Counted from the first letter of the stretch, positions 25,071 to 34,562 are shown. The stretch is 64,000 bases of DNA from Hyphomicrobiales bacterium (GCA_028290285.1 JAQGKD010000062.1:1-64000), one strand, 5' to 3'. Translations and numbers: made by a program. The notes: generated from the letters alone by a model not told the origin.

Positions 25071-26825
25071 CTATTTAACAGTGAATTCGATGCGCCGGTT
25101 TTGCGCCTTGCCCTCGGCGGTTTCATTCGAGGCAATGGGCTTGTCCTGCCCGTAGCCGCGAGCTGAAATCCGGGAGACATCGATGCCTGCGTTCGCGACG
25201 TAAGCGACGACGGCTTTCGCGCGGCGCTCCGAGAGTTCGAGGTTCATGTCTTCCGCGCCGTCACTATCGGTGTGACCAGCCACTTCGATTTCGGCTTGTG
25301 GACAGCGTTGCGCTGTCGCGATCAGATAATCGAGGATGGGCCCCGAGGACCGTTGCAGATCGGCGCCGCCTGTCTCGAAAAGGATCTTCCCCTTCGCGAG
25401 CAATCCTGCGAACGCGGGCTGGCACGCTGCCGTTGCGAGCATTGCTCCCGGAGGCTTTACGCCCACGCTCACCTGGCCCTCGAATTTCGCGGGGAGGGCG
25501 GCAAGAAATGCGGCGCGGATTTCGTCCGCCGCTTTCACATAGACAGCGCGGCCAGCCAGATTCATGGCATTGCCGGAGACGCTGAGAACACCGTCTGCCA
25601 GTCGCGCCATGGCGGACAGCGCGCCTGTCACGGCATCGGCAAAACCCTCAGGGGCGCCCGATCCGCGCCGCAGATCATCCTCCACCTGATCGTTGAAGAA
25701 GAGGCTCTTCGCGATGGCTAGAATGCTTGCACGTGTGTCGTCATCCGGCACGAAACCGGACAGGCGAACATGGCCGTCATCCTTCTCGATCCTGAAAATG
25801 TAGGGCGAGACGGCGAGATCCTTGATATCGACGCTGGCGAGCGTAAAACCCTGCGGCAGTTTGATTTTCAGCTCGCTCGCGAGATCCGCCCCGATCATAC
25901 CCGGCGCTTCGCCCGTGATCGCAAGTCTACCGTCCGTCAGTGTGGCCTTGCCGGTCGTGAGACTGGCGAGCGCACTGAGCGCAAGCTCCGTGGCCGCCTT
26001 GAAATTGCCGGACGGCGCGCCGCGCGCGATGCCGAGCCCGTTCTTGACTGCAAATCCCGTGAAGAGGGCGGAGGCCCTGGCTGTCGAGGCGTTGCGAACG
26101 TCTAAGGACGGAGTGTCTCCGCCGAGCAGGATTTCGCCGGCGCTTTTCTGCACCGAAAAGACATAGGGCGCTTTCAGGGGCGGCAGGATGTCCGCCTTCG
26201 TCAGCGTGAAGCCGTACGGAAGCTTTTGTGCCGCCACCAGCGCAGCCTCGAAGGCCTCGGATGTGGCCGACTGCCCGGATACGCTGAAGCCGCTGTCCGC
26301 CAGCGACATCTGACCGTTCACCAGCCCTGCCGCTTGTCCGATTCCCGCCGCGGCCATGATTTGGAACCCGGTTGGCGCTCCGGTTGCGTAGGTCAGTTTG
26401 TCGACGACCGGCAGACTACCGGCCGCGCTCTTCGCTGCTGCCAGAACGGCTGCGCGGGCAGAGGGCAGGGGGACGTTGCCGCTCAGCACCACCTCACCAC
26501 CCTCTCGGGAAAATGCGAAGACATATGGCTTGGCGGGTAAGGTGAGCGTGGTCTGGAGGTAGGCGGAACGAACTCCGCGCGCTTCCTCGACACCCGCTTC
26601 CAGGATGGACCTGTCGACGCCGAACGATTGGCCGGTGACCGTGACATCACGTCCCGAGGCCGTCACACCGGGCGCCGCCAATGCATCTGTCCCGAGCCCG
26701 CCAAGGGCCGTCAGCGCGTTCGAGCCAACATCCTGCTGGATGCGCGTGGTGGTAGCGATCGCGCAGACGATCCAGATAATCGCCAGCGGTACAGCGCCTA
26801 TCCACCATTTGCCGGGTTGGTGCAT
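25071..26825 (-). CDS. OmpA-family protein with three internal repeats
   Basis: The 584-residue protein has an N-terminal signal anchor (about 9-26), three repeats of about 120 residues beginning at 100, 220 and 341 (YVFAFSREGGEVVLSGNVP, YVFSVQKSAGEILLGGDTP, YIFRIEKDDGHVRLSGFVP), each followed by a GAPxGF-type segment and a second small domain reminiscent of BON modules, and a C-terminal OmpA peptidoglycan-binding domain (ILFETGGADLQ, GHTDSDGAEDMNLELSERRA). GAGGG precedes ATG 26825. It is likely an inner-membrane-anchored periplasmic protein binding cell wall, paired with the helix-hairpin-helix membrane protein. Confidence 0.87.
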   Translation of the reverse strand: MHQPGKWWIGAVPLAIIWIVCAIATTTRIQQDVGSNALTALGGLGTDALAAPGVTASGRDVTVTGQSFGVDRSILEAGVEEARGVRSAYLQTTLTLPAKPYVFAFSREGGEVVLSGNVPLPSARAAVLAAAKSAAGSLPVVDKLTYATGAPTGFQIMAAAGIGQAAGLVNGQMSLADSGFSVSGQSATSEAFEAALVAAQKLPYGFTLTKADILPPLKAPYVFSVQKSAGEILLGGDTPSLDVRNASTARASALFTGFAVKNGLGIARGAPSGNFKAATELALSALASLTTGKATLTDGRLAITGEAPGMIGADLASELKIKLPQGFTLASVDIKDLAVSPYIFRIEKDDGHVRLSGFVPDDDTRASILAIAKSLFFNDQVEDDLRRGSGAPEGFADAVTGALSAMARLADGVLSVSGNAMNLAGRAVYVKAADEIRAAFLAALPAKFEGQVSVGVKPPGAMLATAACQPAFAGLLAKGKILFETGGADLQRSSGPILDYLIATAQRCPQAEIEVAGHTDSDGAEDMNLELSERRAKAVVAYVANAGIDVSRISARGYGQDKPIASNETAEGKAQNRRIEFTVK

Positions 26826-27023
26826 TGAAAAACCCTCAATCAATTTTGCGGGGCAAACCGCGAAAAACATCAGTTCAAAGCTATGCGCGACGAAATACGA
26901 ACGCGAGGGCGCTAAAAAAACAGATCGCCTACGAAGCAGGTCCTGAGCCTAAAACCATTCCAGCTTCCCGCATAGCCCATGCTAGGGAAAATATGACGCA
27001 CACCGGCTGCGCTAGCGTGTTCA

Positions 27024-27210
27024 TGAAGTACAACAGTTCGGACCGACCGACTGCCGAACGCATCTATGCCTTCTACCAGGAGAAGAGCATCATCGCGCGC
27101 GAAGCCGCCTTTCCGAGGCTGGTCTTCAGGCGGTCGTGGACTCGCCGGTCGAGAACATTCCGGTGGCATCGCTGATTGACGCGCATTCCCTCGCCGAGGC
27201 AAGGAAATAG
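27024..27210 (+). pseudogene. Possible fragment of a substrate-binding protein
   Basis: Two frames appear to join: SDRPTAERIYAFYQEKSIIA in one and AGLQAVVDSPVENIPVASLI, ending AEARK and a stop at 27210, in another, with a frame change near 27105. The pattern resembles the C-terminal end of an NMT1/Tau-like binding protein, but I cannot confirm it. The remaining 26826-27023 holds nothing recognisable. Confidence 0.3.
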
Positions 27211-27214
27211 CGCG

Positions 27215-29539
27215 TCACGCGCGCGCCTCGGCGATCAGCCGGAACAACACCTGCGGCGTCACGGGTGTCTGGCTGATCCTCACATGGAACGGAGACAGCG
27301 CGTCCTCGATCGCCGAGATGATCGCCGCAGCCGCGGGGATCGTGCCCACCTCGCCGACCCCCTTCGCGCCCAGCGGGTTGATGGGCGAGGGCGTCTGCCG
27401 ATAAATCGTCTGGAAATTAGGCACGTCGGTCGATGTCGGCAGCAGATAATCCGCGAAAGTGGTCGTCAGCGGCTGGCCGTTGGCGTCGTAGATCATCTCT
27501 TCGAGCAGCGCGTTGCCGATGCCATGGGCGATGCCGCCACGGATCTGACCATCGACGATCATCGGGTTGATGAGCGTGCCGCAATCCTGCAGGGCCGTGT
27601 AGCGCAGGATGGTGACATGGGCGAGATCGGGGTCCACCTCGACCTCCACGACATGGCTCGTATTCGCATAGGCGAGCGGCTCGGTCTGCCATTTGATGTC
27701 GGCTTCGAGCGAGGGCTCGATGCCCGGCGGAAAGGCATAGCCCGGCGCCCCCCGCAGAATGCGTGACAGTTCGCCGAGCGAAACCGCGAGATCTGGCGCG
27801 CCGATGACGCGCACCTTGCCGTCTGCGAGTTCGAGATCGTCTTCGGACGCCTCCAGCATGTGGCTCGCGAGCTTCTTCGCCTTGGCAGCGACCGCGCGCG
27901 AGGAGAGCAGCACGGAGGAGCCCGCCGTCACCAGCTGGCGGCTCGCAAAGCCGCCGAGCCCGAGTGGCGTGCGCGCCGTGTCGCCGGAGGTGACCGTGAT
28001 CTGGTCGGCACGGACGCCGAGCTGGTCGGCGCAGATCTGTGCGAGGGCGGTGCCGAGGCCCTGGCCCATGGCTGCCGCGCCCGTATAGATCGAGATCTGT
28101 CCCGATGGATTGACGCGCACCATGCCCGTCTCAAAGGGACCGCGCCCCGTGCCCTTCACCGCATGGGCGAGCCCGATGCCCAGATAGCGGCCCTGCTTGC
28201 GCGCATCCGCCTGCCGCTTCGCAAACCCGTCCCAATCGGCCGCCGCCAGCACTTCCGCCTGGCTGGCAATGTAATCGCCGCTGTCATAGGTGATGCCTGC
28301 ACCCGAGCGCGCCTTCAGCGGCTTGGAATAGGGCATCTTCTCCGGCGGGATGAGATTGCGTCGGCGAATTTCCACGCGGCCCACGCCGAGTTCGCGCGCC
28401 ACGCGATCCATCAGCCGTTCCATCGCGAAGGCGGCTTGCGGATACCCAGCGCCACGCACGGAGGACGCCGGCACCTTGTTGGTGAAACCGATGATTACGT
28501 CGACTTCGTAATGCGGCACGATGTAGGGGCCAGGCACCGCCGTCGCCGAATTATACGGCAGGTTGACGGCCTTGAGCGCATAGGCGCCCTGATCGTGGAT
28601 CAGATTACCGCGAATGCCCGATATCAACCCTTCACCATCGACGGCGATTTCAAGCGTCCAATATTGGTCGCGCTCCTGCACGGCGGTCATGCAGTGTTCG
28701 CGGCGGTCCTCGACCCATTTCAGCGAGCGGCGCAAGAGCAGGGCGGCGGCGGCAACCGCGATCTCTTCGGGGTAAATGCAATATTTCGGGCCGAAACCGC
28801 CGCCCACATCGGGCGTGATGACGCGCAGGCTGTCTTCCTCGAGCCGCGTCGCTTCGGCGATCGCCGTGAACAGGTCGTTTGGCATCTGTGTCGACGACCA
28901 GACGTTCAGCCCACGGTCGGGACGGCATTCGGCGACAACGCCGCGCGTCTCCATCGGATGCGCGCAGCCGCGATGCTGCCACAGCTCCTCGCGAAACACA
29001 TGCTTCGCCGTGGCGAAGGCCGACGCGGCATCGCCATAGGCGACCTTCAGCCGGTTGAGCACATTCGTGCTCGCTTCCTGCCGCACAGTGAGATCGTTGC
29101 TCGCAACGGCGGCGCGGATGTCTGTCACCACGGGCAAGGGCTCGTAGTCGACGATCACGCAACCCGCCGCATCCTCCGCCGCGTAGCGGCTTTCGGCCAC
29201 GACCATGGCAATGGTCTCACCGACGAAGGCGACCTCCGTGTTCGACAAAATGTAGGGCGTTATCGGCCCAGTCGCCTTGGTCGGGCTGGCACCGAGGGGC
29301 ATCCGCTCCACGCCTGTCACCTTGATCAGATCGGCCATCGTCAGCACGGCATGCACGCCGGGCATCGCGCGCGCTTCGTCGAGCGCGATGGAGCGGATCA
29401 GGGCATGGGCGTGCTGGCTGCGGACGAAGCAAACATGGAGAATGCCGGGGATGGAAATATCGTCGAGAAACTGCCCATTGCCGGTCAGCAAGGGCCTGTC
29501 TTCGATGCGCGGAGTGCGAGAGCCGATCAGAGAACCCAT
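27215..29539 (-). CDS. Molybdenum hydroxylase large subunit, set 1
   Basis: The 774-residue protein is a xanthine-dehydrogenase-family molybdopterin-binding subunit. Visible are the N-terminal IGSRTPRIEDRPLLTGNGQF, the Moco loop DVGGGFGPKYCIYPEE, the active-site loop SVRGAGYPQAAFAMERL, MGQGLGTALAQICAD, and the catalytic glutamate segment GAKGVGEVGTIPAAAA. The active-site loop lacks the AYxCSFR of form I CO dehydrogenase, so it is a hydroxylase or aldehyde-type enzyme. It follows its 2Fe-2S and FAD subunits (order M-S-L). The start at 29539 is five bases past the small-subunit stop. It is the last gene of the minus-strand cluster. Confidence 0.92.
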   Translation of the reverse strand: MGSLIGSRTPRIEDRPLLTGNGQFLDDISIPGILHVCFVRSQHAHALIRSIALDEARAMPGVHAVLTMADLIKVTGVERMPLGASPTKATGPITPYILSNTEVAFVGETIAMVVAESRYAAEDAAGCVIVDYEPLPVVTDIRAAVASNDLTVRQEASTNVLNRLKVAYGDAASAFATAKHVFREELWQHRGCAHPMETRGVVAECRPDRGLNVWSSTQMPNDLFTAIAEATRLEEDSLRVITPDVGGGFGPKYCIYPEEIAVAAAALLLRRSLKWVEDRREHCMTAVQERDQYWTLEIAVDGEGLISGIRGNLIHDQGAYALKAVNLPYNSATAVPGPYIVPHYEVDVIIGFTNKVPASSVRGAGYPQAAFAMERLMDRVARELGVGRVEIRRRNLIPPEKMPYSKPLKARSGAGITYDSGDYIASQAEVLAAADWDGFAKRQADARKQGRYLGIGLAHAVKGTGRGPFETGMVRVNPSGQISIYTGAAAMGQGLGTALAQICADQLGVRADQITVTSGDTARTPLGLGGFASRQLVTAGSSVLLSSRAVAAKAKKLASHMLEASEDDLELADGKVRVIGAPDLAVSLGELSRILRGAPGYAFPPGIEPSLEADIKWQTEPLAYANTSHVVEVEVDPDLAHVTILRYTALQDCGTLINPMIVDGQIRGGIAHGIGNALLEEMIYDANGQPLTTTFADYLLPTSTDVPNFQTIYRQTPSPINPLGAKGVGEVGTIPAAAAIISAIEDALSPFHVRISQTPVTPQVLFRLIAEARA

Positions 29540-29544
29540 CTGAA

Positions 29545-30024
29545 TCACTTGCCTCCGAGGCGGGTCGCGGCATCCTGCGCGGCTTCGACAATGCTTTGAT
29601 AGCCGGTGCAACGGCAGATGTTGCCGGAAATGGCATCGCGGATCTCGTCCTCTGAAGGCGACGGCGTTTCCGCCAGCAACTCCGTAAGGGTCATCAGCAT
29701 GCCCGGCGTGCAGAAGCCGCATTGCAAGCCGTGATGATCGTGAAAGGCCTGCTGTAGCGGGCTCAGCGTCCCATCAGCCGCAGCCAGCCCCTCTATCGTG
29801 CGAACCGCGAAGCCATCGACCTGTGCCGCCAGCATCAGGCAGGAGCGCACACTGGCGCCTTCCACGAGAACCGTGCATGCCCCGCAGACGCCATGCTCGC
29901 AGCCCAGATGCGTCCCCTTCAAACCCAGGTCATGGCGCAGGAAGTCCGCGAGCGTCAGGCGCGGGCTGACGCTGCGCTCGTAAGGCATCCCGTTTACGCT
30001 GACACTGATGTTGACGGGCGTCAT
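29545..30024 (-). CDS. Molybdenum hydroxylase 2Fe-2S subunit, set 1
   Basis: The 159-residue protein carries two [2Fe-2S] clusters: the plant-ferredoxin-type [15 protein letters not shown] and the helical [10 protein letters not shown] with NICRCTGYQ. It relays electrons from the molybdenum subunit to the FAD subunit. Its ATG overlaps the stop of the FAD subunit (ATGA), and the large subunit follows directly. No signal peptide, so the enzyme is cytoplasmic. Confidence 0.95.
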   Translation of the reverse strand: MTPVNISVSVNGMPYERSVSPRLTLADFLRHDLGLKGTHLGCEHGVCGACTVLVEGASVRSCLMLAAQVDGFAVRTIEGLAAADGTLSPLQQAFHDHHGLQCGFCTPGMLMTLTELLAETPSPSEDEIRDAISGNICRCTGYQSIVEAAQDAATRLGGK

Positions 30025-30896
30025 ATCGCAGCCTCCGAAGTGGCGCCGTGCATGGCCTGCAGCAGCGCACGCGTGACGAGGACAGATGCGACATGGCGCC
30101 GGTAGTCGACATCCGCGTGAATGTCGGCCGAGGCCGGCATATCCTTCACCAGTGCCGAGGCCCGCGCGATGAGGTCTGCACCGCCATCGGTTCCGAGTAG
30201 CAGCGCCTCGGCGGAATCGAGCCGGATGGGGGTGTCGGTGAGCCCACCGATGGCAATAGCGACGCGTGAGATGCGGGCGGCATTGTCACGCTCGACGAGG
30301 CAGCATGCAGATGCGATGGCGAAATCCCCCCTGCGTCGCGCATGTTCGAGAAATGCCCATGAATGATCCAGTGCCCAGGGCTTGATCCAGAGCCGCGTCA
30401 ACATTTCGTCAGACGCTAGCTTGACGCTCATGTATCCGGCCAGAAAGTCTCGGATCGGCAGGCGCTTGCGGCCGGACGACGAGGCAATCTCGACCTCCGC
30501 ATCATACAGCAGCGCGATGGTCGGAAGCTCGGCGGAAGGATCGAGGTGGCAGATGCTGCCGCCGATCGTCCCGCGATTGCGCGTCTGGCGGTGCCCGACA
30601 TATTTCAGCGCCTCAACCATGACGGGCAAATGTCGCGCAATGAGCGGCGAGCGTTCCAGCAGCCGCTGCCGGACCATTGCGCCGATCTCGACACGCCCGT
30701 CGATCAGCAGGAGTTCCGAAAGTTGCGGAATCCTGTTCAGATCGATCAGCGTGTCGGGAAAGACGAAGCGGAGATTGAGCATCGCCATCAACGATTGCCC
30801 GCCCGCGAGCAGCTTGGCATTCTCCGTAGTTGCCAGAAGCGCGAGCGCCTCATCGAGGCTCGCGGGACGCAGATAGTCGAATGGCGGTGGCTTCAT
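30021..30896 (-). CDS. Molybdenum hydroxylase FAD subunit, set 1
   Basis: The 291-residue CoxM-like protein has FAD-binding motifs AGGQSLMAMLNLRF (32-45) and TIGGSICHLDPSAELP, plus the N-terminal PPFDYLRPASLDEALALLA. It takes electrons from the 2Fe-2S subunit to an external acceptor. The ATG overlaps the stop of the upstream TctC gene (ATGA), and its own stop overlaps the small subunit start, so four genes form one coupled unit. Confidence 0.95.
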   Translation of the reverse strand: MKPPPFDYLRPASLDEALALLATTENAKLLAGGQSLMAMLNLRFVFPDTLIDLNRIPQLSELLLIDGRVEIGAMVRQRLLERSPLIARHLPVMVEALKYVGHRQTRNRGTIGGSICHLDPSAELPTIALLYDAEVEIASSSGRKRLPIRDFLAGYMSVKLASDEMLTRLWIKPWALDHSWAFLEHARRRGDFAIASACCLVERDNAARISRVAIAIGGLTDTPIRLDSAEALLLGTDGGADLIARASALVKDMPASADIHADVDYRRHVASVLVTRALLQAMHGATSEAAI

Positions 30897-31957
30897 GGGG
30901 CTTTTTTGCTCGCGGGTGTTTCAGCGCCGGATGCCGCTGCGGCAGCTGCGATGACTTCTTTGGGGGAAGCCCAGAGCGAGGCCACCAGATCCTGTATCTT
31001 CTTGCCGGATACGGGGTTCACATCGAGGTTGCTCTTCTTGGCGTCAGCCAGGAATTCCGGGTCGGTCATGGTTTCGTCGAACGCTTGACGCAAGGCCTTC
31101 AGCCGCTCCTCGGGAACGCCAGGCGGCGTTGCGAACGGCCGCGCCATTTCCTGCGGCGCCACGATCAGTTCGACGATCTTCTTTTTGACGGGGTCGCTCA
31201 CAAGATCGAGGATCAGCGGCACTTCCGGAATCGCCGGATGCTTTTCGAGGGAGGCCTGCACGAGGATTCTGACCTTCTTCTGCACCAGCCAATCGTTATG
31301 GATGCTCTGCAGCGTGCTGTATGAAATGCCGCAGAGACCGTCGAGCTCACCGCGCTCCATGGCAAGCGTCATTTCCGCCGTGCCCGGATATCCCGTCACA
31401 AGGCGCGTATTCGAGCCGAATACCTTTTGCAGCACGTTTGCGAAGACATCCGGCTCGGAGCCGCGCCCTTCGCCACCCGCGCGATATTCCTTGGTGAGCA
31501 CGTCGTTCCAGTTCTGGATCGGCGACGTATGCCACGAAATGCAGATGCTGGTGTCCTGCGTGATGCTACCGAGATAGCCGAGCTTGGTGCCGTCGAAATC
31601 GGCGGGCGCGATGAGGAGCGGATAAAGCGGCAGGCTGCGTCCGAAAGTGCCTATGGTAGTGCCGTCTTTAGGAGCAACCTGGGAAAGGTAGTTGACGACC
31701 TTGAGGCTGCCCGCACCCGGCATGCTCTGGGGGACCACATTCGGATTGCCCGGAATGTGCCGGCCGATGTGGCGCGAGAGCAGGCGGGCGTAGAGGTCGT
31801 AGCCGCCGCCGACGCTGTAGCCGATGAGCAGGTTGATTGTCTTGCCCTTGTAGAAACTCGCGACGGACTCCGCACTGTTCTGCGCGACGGCTGCGGCAGA
31901 TGTCAGCAGAAGGCTCGATAACGCCAGTAAGGCAGTGAATTTGACCCGAGACATCAT
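30893..31957 (-). CDS. TctC/Bug-type binding protein coupled to hydroxylase set 1
   Basis: The 354-residue periplasmic receptor has a signal peptide (cleavage near AVAQ), INLLIGYSVGGGYDLYARLL, HIPGNPNVVPQSMPGAGSLK, and the C-terminal ERLKALRQAFDETMTDPEF. GAGGATCTTTAC precedes the ATG (two adjacent ATGs). No TctA or TctB accompanies it. Direct ATGA coupling to a molybdenum hydroxylase suggests that it binds the hydroxylase substrate or a related acid in the periplasm. The C-terminus is extended by an Ala/Lys-rich tail. Confidence 0.92.
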   Translation of the reverse strand: MMSRVKFTALLALSSLLLTSAAAVAQNSAESVASFYKGKTINLLIGYSVGGGYDLYARLLSRHIGRHIPGNPNVVPQSMPGAGSLKVVNYLSQVAPKDGTTIGTFGRSLPLYPLLIAPADFDGTKLGYLGSITQDTSICISWHTSPIQNWNDVLTKEYRAGGEGRGSEPDVFANVLQKVFGSNTRLVTGYPGTAEMTLAMERGELDGLCGISYSTLQSIHNDWLVQKKVRILVQASLEKHPAIPEVPLILDLVSDPVKKKIVELIVAPQEMARPFATPPGVPEERLKALRQAFDETMTDPEFLADAKKSNLDVNPVSGKKIQDLVASLWASPKEVIAAAAAASGAETPASKKAP

Positions 31958-32062
31958 GTAAAGATCCTCATCATCTGCGGATGGAAGTCATGAAGCAGCG
32001 AGCCCGCTCCGACTGTGCGTTCCAGACGCATACCTCGTGCCAATTACGCCCCGATCAGACGA

Positions 32063-32089
32063 AGAAGGGCGCGATTCCCGCGCCCTTCT
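32063..32089 (-). terminator. 11-bp hairpin between two halves of the catabolic cluster
   Basis: Perfect arms AGAAGGGCGCG and CGCGCCCTTCT with a five-base loop, seven bases beyond the stop at 32096 and 106 bases before the TctC start. No T-run follows. It probably separates or attenuates transcription between the upstream and downstream gene sets. Confidence 0.55.
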
Positions 32090-32095
32090 GATCTT

Positions 32096-33082
32096 TCAGA
32101 CTCGGAACCCGCCGCGCTTGTGACCCTGGTCCACAGGCAGGAACATTTCCTCGGGCGTCATCTTGTTCTTCATCATGCCCTGCTCATAGGAATAGCCGAT
32201 GAGCGTTTCGAGGTTATGCCTGTTTTTCGGCGTCATTCCGTATTCCCACGGATCTGTGCCGAGCACGTCTTCCTGCTCTTCCCAAGCTTCGCGATACCAG
32301 GCCAGCGGAACGAGACGCGGGTTTTCCATGCGCTTCATCGCAATGGACTTGGATGCTTCGAACGCCTTGTAGAGTTCGACGGGCACCCAGGGGTGACGAT
32401 CGATCAGCGACTTGCGCAGCCCCATCACATGCATGATCGGGAAAATTTGCGTCTTCTTGTAATAGGCGATCTCGTCGTTCTTGTAGTCTGGGAAAAGCCT
32501 CCCGACATTCGGATCCTTGTTGAGGATCGGGTCAATCAGGTCGGGATGCAGAACGGCGTCCAGCTCGCCACTGACGAGCATCTTTTCGACCGACTTGTCG
32601 TCGGGCAGGCGCGTCAGCCTGAGGCCCGGCGGCGGCGTGAATTCCACGTCCTCGTCAATCTCGGAGAACCATTCGCAGGACGTGTGCGGCACGCCATATT
32701 CATGCTCGAGAATGCCCCGCAGCCAAAGGATCGCGCTGACCTGATAGGACTTCACGCCGATCTTCTTGCCGATAAGATCCTTCGGGCTCTTGATGCCCTT
32801 GTTCGTGTTGATGAACACGAACCCGTGGCGGAAGCGCCGATGCAGGAACACCGGCAGCGACTCGATCGGCATGCCCTGATCCTTGGCGATCAGGTACGAC
32901 GAACTCGACAGTTCCGCGACGTCGAATTCACCGTTGCGAAGGAACCGCCAGTGGCGGGTGCTGGAGTCCATTTTGGTCAGGATGGTCAGTTCGATCCCAT
33001 CCGGCTTGACGATTCCCTCCTTGATCGGCCGCACGATCTCATAATCGCCGCAGGCCAATGTGATCTTGATGTCGCTCGGCAT
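32096..33082 (-). CDS. 4,5-dihydroxyphthalate decarboxylase-like protein
   Basis: The 328-residue protein resembles the Pht5-type 4,5-dihydroxyphthalate decarboxylase family, which has a periplasmic-binding-protein fold. Blocks are ITLACGDYEIVRPIKEGIVK (7-26), DVAELSSSSYLIAKDQG, and IFPIMHVMGLRKSLIDRHPW. There is no signal peptide, consistent with a cytoplasmic enzyme rather than a transport receptor. It follows the UbiD gene with a 46-base gap. A second decarboxylation step is possible; a soluble binding role cannot be excluded. Confidence 0.82.
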   Translation of the reverse strand: MPSDIKITLACGDYEIVRPIKEGIVKPDGIELTILTKMDSSTRHWRFLRNGEFDVAELSSSSYLIAKDQGMPIESLPVFLHRRFRHGFVFINTNKGIKSPKDLIGKKIGVKSYQVSAILWLRGILEHEYGVPHTSCEWFSEIDEDVEFTPPPGLRLTRLPDDKSVEKMLVSGELDAVLHPDLIDPILNKDPNVGRLFPDYKNDEIAYYKKTQIFPIMHVMGLRKSLIDRHPWVPVELYKAFEASKSIAMKRMENPRLVPLAWYREAWEEQEDVLGTDPWEYGMTPKNRHNLETLIGYSYEQGMMKNKMTPEEMFLPVDQGHKRGGFRV

Positions 33083-33128
33083 TTGCGAGTCCTTTTCTGT
33101 GAATGACTGGTTCGTTCAAATCGTTGGG

Positions 33129-34562
33129 TTAGACACCATCGGGCAGCACATGAGCCCACTTGTCCTTGATGCGCTTGTCGAGCTCCTTGCTGGAGCGCGC
33201 GACGATCGGGAACGTATCCTTGCGCTTGAACGGTTTGCAAGCATTGATGATGATGCGCCCATTCCGGCGATCGACGTCGCCATCGTAGCACATGGGGTCC
33301 AGCGCTGAACTCCAGCCTCCCTCGATGATGTCGATGCTCTCGCGCGTGTCGACGCGCGTGGACATCGCCCAGATGACCTCGTCGATCTTGGTCGGGTCGA
33401 TGTCGTCATCGACGACGATCGTCCAGCGGTTGCAATAAGCGCCTGCGAGACAATGGGCGGCGATCATTCCGGCCTGCTTGGCATGGCCGCCATAAAGCTG
33501 CTTGATTGAGACGGTCGTCCAGAAGCGGCTGCCGCCCGCCTCATGCGCCCAGACACCCTTGATCTCCGGCACGCCGGCGGCTTCGAGCTGGTTCCATATT
33601 GCGCCGCAGCGATAGCTGCCGAGGTAGAATGTATTGTCGTTCGGAGGCACGGCGGGAATGGCGCCGAGCAGGATCGGGTCGTTGCGGTGCATCATGGTCT
33701 CGATGCGAATGACGGGCTCGGGACGGCTGCCGCCAGCGTAATAGCCGGTCCACTCGCCGAGCGGACCTTCCTGCATCACGTCGTTGGGGTGGATGTAACC
33801 TTCGAACGCAATCTCCGCATTGGCTGGAACCGGCAAGCCGGTCTTCGGCATGCGGAAGATTTCAACGGCCTCGCCGAAAATGCCGCCAGCGGCTTCGAAT
33901 TCGCTCTTTCCGTAGGGGATCTCGAGACCCGAGAGCATGAACATGGCCGGATGCACGCCGACGACGACGGCGACCGGGCAGGGCTCGCCACGGTCGTGGT
34001 ACTTGTTCAACAGGATGCGTCCGTGCTTGCCGGGCGAGATCATCACAGTCGCGATATTGGGCCCCTGCGTCTGCACGCGGTAGGCGCCGTAATTGATCCA
34101 GCCTGAATCCGGGTCCTTGATGATGACCATGCAGGCCGTGCCGATGAAGGGGCCGCCGTCATGCTCGTGCCAGACGGGGGTCGGAATCTTCTCGAGATTG
34201 ACATCCTTGCCTTCGAGAATGTTCTCGCAAAGCGGACCGCCATTGACCTCGACGGGCGGGATCATCGGCGCATCGCGCATATAGCCCCGCCACCATTGCA
34301 CCAGGTCCATCTCGCTGCCCTTGGCGGGTAGCCCCAGGGCGATGTTGATGCGCGCCACGGAGGTCAGAATGTTGGCGAGGACTCGCGCGCCCTTCGGAAA
34401 ACCGGGCACTTCGTCGAACAGGACCGCGGGATTGCCCATCTTGCGCTGATAGAGATCGACGATGCCGCCGATCTCTTCCTTGGGCTCCGCGCCCTTGATG
34501 ATCTTGAGCTCGCCAATCGCCTCGACGGCGGCGAGCCAGTCGCGGAGGTCCTTATTCGCCAT
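33129..34562 (-). CDS. UbiD-family prFMN-dependent decarboxylase
   Basis: The 477-residue protein has UbiD landmarks: NKDLRDWLAAVEAIGEL at the N-terminus, CENILEGKDVNLEKIPTPVW, the prFMN/metal region INYGAYRVQTQGPN, and the catalytic-glutamate segment MQEGPLGEWTGYYAGG. Such enzymes reversibly decarboxylate aromatic, heteroaromatic or unsaturated acids using prenylated FMN. The start at 34562 follows CAGGAGATTGAA. It lies between an ABC permease and the dihydroxyphthalate-decarboxylase-like gene. No UbiX prenyltransferase is in the window, so the cofactor must come from elsewhere. The substrate is probably the acid handled by the adjacent hydroxylases. Confidence 0.92.
   Translation of the reverse strand: MANKDLRDWLAAVEAIGELKIIKGAEPKEEIGGIVDLYQRKMGNPAVLFDEVPGFPKGARVLANILTSVARINIALGLPAKGSEMDLVQWWRGYMRDAPMIPPVEVNGGPLCENILEGKDVNLEKIPTPVWHEHDGGPFIGTACMVIIKDPDSGWINYGAYRVQTQGPNIATVMISPGKHGRILLNKYHDRGEPCPVAVVVGVHPAMFMLSGLEIPYGKSEFEAAGGIFGEAVEIFRMPKTGLPVPANAEIAFEGYIHPNDVMQEGPLGEWTGYYAGGSRPEPVIRIETMMHRNDPILLGAIPAVPPNDNTFYLGSYRCGAIWNQLEAAGVPEIKGVWAHEAGGSRFWTTVSIKQLYGGHAKQAGMIAAHCLAGAYCNRWTIVVDDDIDPTKIDEVIWAMSTRVDTRESIDIIEGGWSSALDPMCYDGDVDRRNGRIIINACKPFKRKDTFPIVARSSKELDKRIKDKWAHVLPDGV

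Noticed and set aside
27860-29599. 579-codon plus-strand open frame opposite the set 1 large subunit
   Set aside because: High GC leaves antisense frames open. The minus strand carries all the molybdenum hydroxylase motifs.
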